64,000 nt of DNA from Acidovorax temperans (lineage in GTDB: Bacteria; Pseudomonadota; Gammaproteobacteria; Burkholderiales; Burkholderiaceae_C). This document shows positions 59,469 to 64,000 of this stretch, piece after piece; positions within the stretch are counted from its first letter, which is position 1, and each line of letters starts with the position of its first letter. Under the pieces are notes generated by a model, which did not search any database, was not told where the DNA came from, and was given only the letters and a program-made list of their open reading frames with translations. The stretch spans positions 62,001-126,000 of the forward strand of contig NZ_VFPV01000001.1 of the NCBI RefSeq assembly GCF_006716905.1, given 5' to 3'. The translations under genes and the position numbers were made by a program.

Positions 59469-60425
59469 TCAGTTCAGCGCCATGCTGAGCTTGCGACGGT
59501 AGGCGTTGAGCATGGCCGTGGTTTCGTCCTGCTCCACGGTGGTTTTGCCCACCAGTTCAATGCCTGCAGCCGTTTTGCCAGCCGCGGTGGGGTCAGGCTT
59601 GGGCTGGGGCGGAGTGAGCAGCTCCAGAATGGCCACATAGGTCTTGCGCGGCGCCTCGGCGTTCCAGGTCTTGTCGCGCATGATGATTTCCAGCAGCTCT
59701 TCCATGGCCGCCGCCCATTCGCCCTCGGCCATGAGCACGCGGGCCTTGGCAAAGCGGGTGTCGAAGTCGCGCTTGTTCTGGGCAATCAGGGCGTCAAATT
59801 GCTCCAGCGGCCAGTTGCCCCGGTCATCGTTCTGCACGAACTGCAGGGCATCGAGCCAGCGCCACAGCGCATCGAAGCGCAGCGGCTGGGGAATGCGCTT
59901 GAGGGGTTCCTGCAGCAGGGCGTCGGCCTCTTCGTAGCCGCCGGTGGCAATCAGCAGGCGCACGTAGTCAAAGCGGGCGTCGTCGTTGGTGGGGTCTGCG
60001 GCCAGGGCATCAGCCATCTTGGAAAGCGCCGCCTGGGTGTCGCCAGACTCCAGCAGTTCGTGGGCCTCGTCCACATCGGCCTCGGCCTCCAGCGCACCCT
60101 CGCTGGGCACATGCTTGTCGAGGAAGGCCCGCACCTGGCCCTCGGGTTGTGCGCCCATGAATCCGTCCACGGGCTGGCCGTTCTTGAGCAGCACGCAGGT
60201 GGGAATGCTGCGGATGCCGAACATGCCCGCCAGTTGCTGCTGCTGGTCCGAGTCGATCTTGGCCAGCTTGAAGCGGCCGGCGTATTCCACTTCGAGCTTT
60301 TCCAGCACCGGGCCCAGCGACTTGCAGGGGCCGCACCAAGGCGCCCAGAAGTCCACCAGCACGGGCACGGTCATCGAGGCGGCAACCACCTCGGTTTCAA
60401 AATTCTCTACGGTGATGTCGATCAT
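59469..60425 (-). CDS. cnoX: Thioredoxin-TPR chaperedoxin CnoX (YbbN)
   Basis: 318 residues. The N-terminal thioredoxin domain (1-110) has an active-site WCGPC at 30-34. The C-terminal TPR region (about 115-290) has repeats such as AHELLESGDTQAALSKMADALAADP and FAKARVLMAEGEWAAAMEELLEII. The E. coli protein is a chaperedoxin that protects proteins from bleach-type oxidation. ATG 60425 chosen; a TTG at 60431 is the only alternative. IS4 copy 3 ends 23 bp upstream of the start, so the native promoter is probably lost. Confidence 0.9.
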   Translation of the reverse strand: MIDITVENFETEVVAASMTVPVLVDFWAPWCGPCKSLGPVLEKLEVEYAGRFKLAKIDSDQQQQLAGMFGIRSIPTCVLLKNGQPVDGFMGAQPEGQVRAFLDKHVPSEGALEAEADVDEAHELLESGDTQAALSKMADALAADPTNDDARFDYVRLLIATGGYEEADALLQEPLKRIPQPLRFDALWRWLDALQFVQNDDRGNWPLEQFDALIAQNKRDFDTRFAKARVLMAEGEWAAAMEELLEIIMRDKTWNAEAPRKTYVAILELLTPPQPKPDPTAAGKTAAGIELVGKTTVEQDETTAMLNAYRRKLSMALN

Positions 60426-60448
60426 GGGCAAAAAGCGGGCCGGCAGGG

Positions 60449-61890
60449 CAATGCCGCTCAGTTAAGTCTGAGCGGCATTTTTTTGACGGGATACTGGGTC
60501 TTGGTCATACGAACCTCACGCGGATACCGCCTGTGGGATCTGCGAGGCGGCAGCACGAAGCGGCGGATGTTCTTTCTCATGGCCGCAAGCTTGGCCGGGA
60601 TGGCCCCAGGGGTGTGTGATCCTGAACTCCACAGCCACTCATCCACGATGTAGCGCAGCGCCGTGATGAAGCTGATGCGACAGGGCTGCACTTTGGCCTC
60701 GTCTGCGATGCGCGTGATCTCCAAGCGGATCAGGTTGTACATCAACAAGGTTGCCCACAGCTCTTGCTTGACCCCATCGGGTTGCTGGCTGCGCAACGTC
60801 ATCGCCTGGCCCAGCATGTCCGTCTTCATCTCTCCATAGGCCAGCTCAATCTCCCAGCGTTCGTGGTACAGCGCGAACACCTCCTCGGCCTTGTAGCGTG
60901 CCGGATCCATCAGGGACGTGAACAAGGTTCTGGGTTTGCCATCGAGTTCACGGGTGATGGCGCGCACCTCCCACGTGAGCGGCAAGCCGGGGTCTTTCTT
61001 GCGAGCTTGGGGCGAGACCTTCATGCGCAAGCTCACATCGCCAGGGCCATGCGTTTGCACCACCTCGCCCCTGAGTCCGGCACGCGCAGGGATCAGCCAG
61101 TGACGTCCCTGGCGGTGTTGCAGCGGCCACAGCAGACTTGCCGAGTAAAACCCTTTGTCCACAATCACCAGCGAGTCAGGCGGCAACTTCGGCCACAAGC
61201 GTTCAGCCAATGCGTACTCACTGGTGTCGTAGGCATCCAGGCTGGCATCTACCAATAAACGAGCTCTGGCATCGAGCAAGCAGGCCATGCGCACCAGGGG
61301 GAAGGGACTTTGGTGGTCTGCGTGGTTGCGCTGGCAACCAAAGTGCTGGCGGTTGTCTTGTGTGTCGGGGGTACGCCAGACCACGCCATCCAATGCGTAC
61401 AGCGCCAAGCCTTGCCAGCGGTGGCGAGCGGCCTGCTGGTGCGCCCAATGGGCAGCAGTGTGGCGAAACAGCCATTGCAGGGGCTCACTGCCCAGCCGTT
61501 GGCGCGCCTGGCTCAGCGCGCTGGAGCTGATGGGTTCATTGTGCTGCCCAGGCAGTGCCAGCTCCAGTACCTCGGCCACGTTCACGATGGAGCGGTCTCT
61601 AAGCAAGGCCACACCCAATACCAGCCAAAGTGCCTGCTCCATGGGCAGTCGCCGCTTGCGCAGCGTGGCTACACCCGTCATCTGCAAGGCCTGTTCAATC
61701 CACTGCTGGGGTATGTTGCTTTGAACGACACCCCATTGTTCGGGGCTCGCAAACTCATGGGTATCGTTCAGGTACTCTTGCAGCAGCATTGGCTATCGCT
61801 TGACCTCTATGGCCAAAGCTCAATTGATCAAGCCTGCACTGTACAAACAACAAAGACCCCGAAGGGCCTTTGCTTAACTTACTGGCATTG
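60449..61890 (-). mobile_element. IS4-family element, 1,442 bp, copy 3
   Basis: Minus-oriented right arm of the composite unit. Ends CAATGCC (60449) and GGCATTG (61890). Outer flank TGCCAATGCGG at 61891-61901. Confidence 0.95.
60458..61789 (-). CDS. IS4-family transposase (copy 3)
   Basis: 443-residue IS4 transposase, the same protein as copies 1 and 2, intact. Transcribed toward cnoX, so read-through from it could express cnoX. Confidence 0.95.
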   Translation of the reverse strand: MLLQEYLNDTHEFASPEQWGVVQSNIPQQWIEQALQMTGVATLRKRRLPMEQALWLVLGVALLRDRSIVNVAEVLELALPGQHNEPISSSALSQARQRLGSEPLQWLFRHTAAHWAHQQAARHRWQGLALYALDGVVWRTPDTQDNRQHFGCQRNHADHQSPFPLVRMACLLDARARLLVDASLDAYDTSEYALAERLWPKLPPDSLVIVDKGFYSASLLWPLQHRQGRHWLIPARAGLRGEVVQTHGPGDVSLRMKVSPQARKKDPGLPLTWEVRAITRELDGKPRTLFTSLMDPARYKAEEVFALYHERWEIELAYGEMKTDMLGQAMTLRSQQPDGVKQELWATLLMYNLIRLEITRIADEAKVQPCRISFITALRYIVDEWLWSSGSHTPGAIPAKLAAMRKNIRRFVLPPRRSHRRYPREVRMTKTQYPVKKMPLRLN

Positions 61891-61907
61891 TGCCAATGCG
61901 GCCGTTT

Positions 61908-61975
61908 TTGCTATATTTTTCATAGCTACTACCGCTTATCTGCAGGGCGCTGGGTGCCCATTTGGTTCAAATCAC
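61908..61975 (+). repeat. Stem-loop repeat copy 11 (ATPase 3' end / permease start)
   Basis: Plus-oriented degenerate copy (catagctactaccgcttat, then gggcgctgggtgcc). It encodes the last residues of the ABC ATPase (NQMGTQRPADKR) and, before the transposon inserted, supplied the permease start ATGAAAAATATAGC. Confidence 0.55.
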
Positions 61976-62645
61976 TTCCACCCGGGGCCTGGGCAGGGTT
62001 TGCATTCAGGTCCAGCCGCTGCAAGCGCGGCACGCCCGCCAGCGCCTGCACCACGCGCTGGTCATGGGTGGCAATGACCAGGCTGGCGCCGCAGGTGGCG
62101 GCGCTGGTTTGCAACAGGGCCAGGGCATCGGCAGCGGCTTCGTCGTCAAGGCTGGCCGTGGGCTCGTCGGCCAGCAGCAGCTCTGGCTGCAGCAGTACGG
62201 CGCGGGCCAAGGCCACGCGCTGCGCCTGCCCGCCCGAGAGCTGGTGCGGTTTGCGCCCGGCCAGTTCGGCCACGCCCACCTGGGCCAGGGCCTGGGCAAT
62301 GGCGGCATCGTCGCGCGGGCGGCCTGCGGCAAAGTAGGCCAGGGCCAGGTTGTCGGCCACCGTGAGGGCGCTGCTCAAATGCAGCTTTTGCGGCAAAAAG
62401 CCAATGCAGCGCGCACGCCAGGCGTCCAGCTCAGCCCCGCGCTGGGTGCCCAGCTGAATACCCGCCACAAACAGATCACCGCCCGTGGCAGCCCGAAGCC
62501 CCGCCACCAGCGCCAGCCAGGTGGATTTGCCCGCGCCCGATCGCCCCTGCAGCAGCAAGGTGCCGCCCTGCGGCAGATCTACATCGGCAAACTGCAACTG
62601 TGGCCCCGCGCCATAGCGGTAGGCCAGGCCCCGGGTGCGGATCAT
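61929..62645 (-). CDS. ABC transporter ATP-binding protein
   Basis: 238-residue LolD/MacB-type ATPase. Walker A LQGRSGAGKST, Q-loop GFLPQKLHLSSALTV, signature HQLSGGQAQRVALARA, Walker B LLLADEPTASLD and switch ATHD are all present. The start ATG 62645 overlaps the zur stop (ATGA). Partner permease is the gene at 54913-56126, now cut off by the composite transposon. Likely role: transport or lipoprotein-linked step in zinc uptake, inferred from zur and znuD in the same operon. Confidence 0.9.
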   Translation of the reverse strand: MIRTRGLAYRYGAGPQLQFADVDLPQGGTLLLQGRSGAGKSTWLALVAGLRAATGGDLFVAGIQLGTQRGAELDAWRARCIGFLPQKLHLSSALTVADNLALAYFAAGRPRDDAAIAQALAQVGVAELAGRKPHQLSGGQAQRVALARAVLLQPELLLADEPTASLDDEAAADALALLQTSAATCGASLVIATHDQRVVQALAGVPRLQRLDLNANPAQAPGGSDLNQMGTQRPADKR

Positions 62646-63127
62646 GCGGCGGCCTCGTTGGTGGGGTGGGCACAGCCCGCGCAACGGCCACGCACCGCAA
62701 TGTCTACCGCCAGCCCCTCGTGCCCGGCCGAGGCCAGCGCCTGCAGCACTTCTTGCAGGGCCGACTGCACTGGCGCTGCGCTTTGCGACAGGCGAAACTG
62801 CTGGTGGCAGTCGTCGCACTCAAAGCGAGGGGCTGCGCCCTCTTCCCCCTGCGGTGCCAGCGCATAGCGCATCACACGCGCGGCATCGACCTGCTTGTGC
62901 AGCAGGCCTGCAGCGGCAAAGCGGTCGAGCATGCGGTACACCGTGACGCGATTGACCGGGGCGCCCGCAGCGGCCAGGGCGGCTTCCACCTCGGCCTCCG
63001 ACAAGGCGGCGTGGGGGCGCTCGTGGTACAGCCGCTCCAGCGCCCGGGTGGCCCGGGTGGCGCGCATGCCCGGCGGCAAAGCCCAGGCCAGGGGCTGGTC
63101 ACTAGAGGAGTTGGCGGTGGAAGGCAT
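62642..63127 (-). CDS. zur: Fur-family regulator, Zur-like
   Basis: 161 residues. Winged helix DNA-binding region with NRVTVYRMLDRFAAAGLLHKQ, and two CxxC zinc sites (FECDDCHQQF and GRCAGCAH). As first gene of an operon ending in znuD, it is best read as a zinc-uptake regulator. A palindrome 36 bp upstream of the start could be its own operator. ATG 63127 preferred over 63157, which lies almost against the palindrome. Confidence 0.85.
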   Translation of the reverse strand: MPSTANSSSDQPLAWALPPGMRATRATRALERLYHERPHAALSEAEVEAALAAAGAPVNRVTVYRMLDRFAAAGLLHKQVDAARVMRYALAPQGEEGAAPRFECDDCHQQFRLSQSAAPVQSALQEVLQALASAGHEGLAVDIAVRGRCAGCAHPTNEAAA

Positions 63128-63157
63128 GGTGGATTGCAGCGCCCATTCGAGCGGCAT

Positions 63158-63180
63158 TTAACGCAAATGGATTGCATTAT
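63158..63180. promoter_or_regulatory. Candidate Zur operator
   Basis: AACGCAAATGGATTGCATT contains GCAA-N5-TTGC-type symmetry (63163-63175) in an AT-rich stretch just before zur, the kind of site expected for an autoregulated Fur-family protein. Confidence 0.5.
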
Positions 63181-63295
63181 GCACAACCCACTGACCACAA
63201 GCCCCTTTGCGCGCGGCCCATACCCCCCCCACTGCAGGACATGAGTCTCGGCGGCCGGTTGTTCTGCGCTCCGCCTGCGCAAAACCTGAACGACC

Positions 63296-63832
63296 TCAGC
63301 CTTTCAGATAGCGCGCAAACGTCTTGCGGAATTTCTCGACCTTGGGGCCCACCACAAATGCGCAGTACCCGGCGTGAGGGTGGTTCGCAAAGTAATCCTG
63401 GTGATAGGCCTCGGCCGTGCTGTAGTTGGAAAGCTGCGCCACTTCGGTGGTGATGGGGGCGCTGAACAGCTTGTCTTGCGACATCTGGCGGATCATGGCG
63501 TTGGCCACTTCGCCATGCTCGGGCTGGTCGTAGTAGATGCCGCTGCGGTACTGCGTGCCCACATCGTTGCCCTGGCGGTTCAGGGTGGTCGGGTCGTGGG
63601 TATGGAAGAAGATTTCCAGGATCTCCTCCAGGCTGATTTCGTCAGCATCAAACGTCAGGCGCACTACCTCGGCATGGCCTGTGTCGCCCTGGCAGATCTG
63701 CTCGTAAGTGGGATTGACGGTGTGGCCATTGGTGTAGCCACTTTCCACGTCGGTAATGCCGCGCACACGGTCAAACACCGCCTCGGTGCACCAGAAGCAG
63801 CCGCCGCCCAAAGTGATGGTTTGCAAGTTCAT
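63296..63832 (-). CDS. msrA: Peptide methionine sulfoxide reductase MsrA
   Basis: 178-residue MsrA that reduces methionine-S-sulfoxide in proteins. Catalytic motif GGCFWCTEAVF with Cys12, then VESGYTNGHTVNPTYEQICQGDTGHAEVV and the C-terminal AEAYHQDYFANHP. No fused MsrB domain; a possible recycling cysteine is in HAGYCAFVV. Single gene; start ATG 63832 with ggaatc upstream. Confidence 0.95.
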   Translation of the reverse strand: MNLQTITLGGGCFWCTEAVFDRVRGITDVESGYTNGHTVNPTYEQICQGDTGHAEVVRLTFDADEISLEEILEIFFHTHDPTTLNRQGNDVGTQYRSGIYYDQPEHGEVANAMIRQMSQDKLFSAPITTEVAQLSNYSTAEAYHQDYFANHPHAGYCAFVVGPKVEKFRKTFARYLKG

Positions 63833-63969
63833 GGGTGTTGATTCCTTTGCGGCCCATTATTCCGCGCGACCATAACCCTTGGGGCGAGTGCAATTGACCT
63901 GCGCCCCACGACAACGGACTCGCCAGGCAGCACTGCTTGTCCCAGCGCATTGACTGCCAGAGGTCTGGT

Positions 63970-64000
63970 TGCTACATTACTAACCAGTCAGTCAGTAACA
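63970..64000. promoter_or_regulatory. TetR-type palindrome at right edge
   Basis: ATTACTAACCAGTCAGTCAG followed by TAACA: TTACTAACC / GGTTAGTAA-like halves around CAGTCAGT, resembling TetR/AcrR operators. The controlled gene would lie beyond the window. Confidence 0.4.

Larger units (their letters stand above)
56127..61890. mobile_element. Putative IS4 composite transposon carrying hpf, purC, cnoX
   Basis: Two 1,442-bp IS4 copies in inverted orientation (56127-57568 plus, 60449-61890 minus) enclose three genes. The outer flanks carry the same 11-bp repeat TGCCAATGCGG (56116-56126 and 61891-61901). The inner flanks do not match each other. Outer but not inner duplication is what transposition of the whole 5,764-bp unit would leave. 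Removing it with one repeat joins the ABC ATPase and permease genes in operon order. Confidence 0.8.

Noticed and set aside
56127..61890. Simple inversion between two separate IS4 insertions
   Set aside because: That would leave different duplications on each outer side. Both outer flanks carry the same TGCCAATGCGG.

Overview
The window is a high-GC chromosomal segment of a betaproteobacterium, most likely a member of the Comamonadaceae (Acidovorax / Diaphorobacter / Alicycliphilus type). This rests on the gene content and protein style: ligA-zipA-smc, a cysI-DUF934-cysH-cysD-cysN operon, TctC-type binding proteins and an imuA-imuB-dnaE2 mutasome. A small stem-loop repeat recurs at least eleven times. 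The taxonomic call is inference from sequence style, not from a database search.

Layout. 0-6.6 kb: ligA (runs off the left edge), zipA and smc, all on the minus strand. 7-15 kb: chaC, then the imuA-imuB-dnaE2 translesion cassette. An IS110 element lies inside imuB and an IS1595 element lies inside the LexA (SOS) box of the imuA promoter. 15.7-17 kb: sodC and a MobA-like nucleotidyltransferase. 17.1-22.6 kb: a degraded accessory island of unrecognised small genes, an IS5 element, and a SEFIR/TIR-like gene broken by a second IS110 copy. 22.8-32.9 kb: iorB-iorA, pdxH, small envelope proteins, an SDR relic, a universal stress protein, a Rnk/GreA-like protein, a second IS1595 element, a sulfate-binding protein and yggX. 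33-44.3 kb: an IS4 copy, mnmC, the sulfate assimilation operon, a ferredoxin and its reductase. 44.3-51 kb: an unknown gene, an AEC transporter, chrA, a different IS4-family element, tctC and a small XRE-like protein. 51-64 kb: a predicted zinc-uptake operon (zur, ABC ATPase, ABC permease, three periplasmic or membrane proteins, znuD) split in two by what looks like an IS4-based composite transposon carrying hpf, purC and cnoX. The window ends with msrA and a TetR-type palindrome.

Insertion sequences dominate the story. There are nine elements: two IS110, two IS1595, one IS5, three copies of a 1,442-bp IS4 and one 1,400-bp IS4. Target duplications or restored reading frames can be read for eight of them. 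Removing the elements on paper restores (1) a clean SOS box exactly in the -35/-10 spacer of imuA, (2) an in-frame ImuB of 527 residues, (3) an in-frame start of the SEFIR protein, (4) an in-frame 3' end of a small island gene, and (5) an ABC permease start codon 5 nt after the ATPase stop.

The two IS110 copies sit in the same 10-bp target in unrelated genes. Their 5' non-coding region holds four short segments, in the expected order, that match the target and the element's own ends. This is the layout expected of a bridge RNA. The element ends would also form a -35/-10 promoter with a 17-bp spacer when the element circularises.
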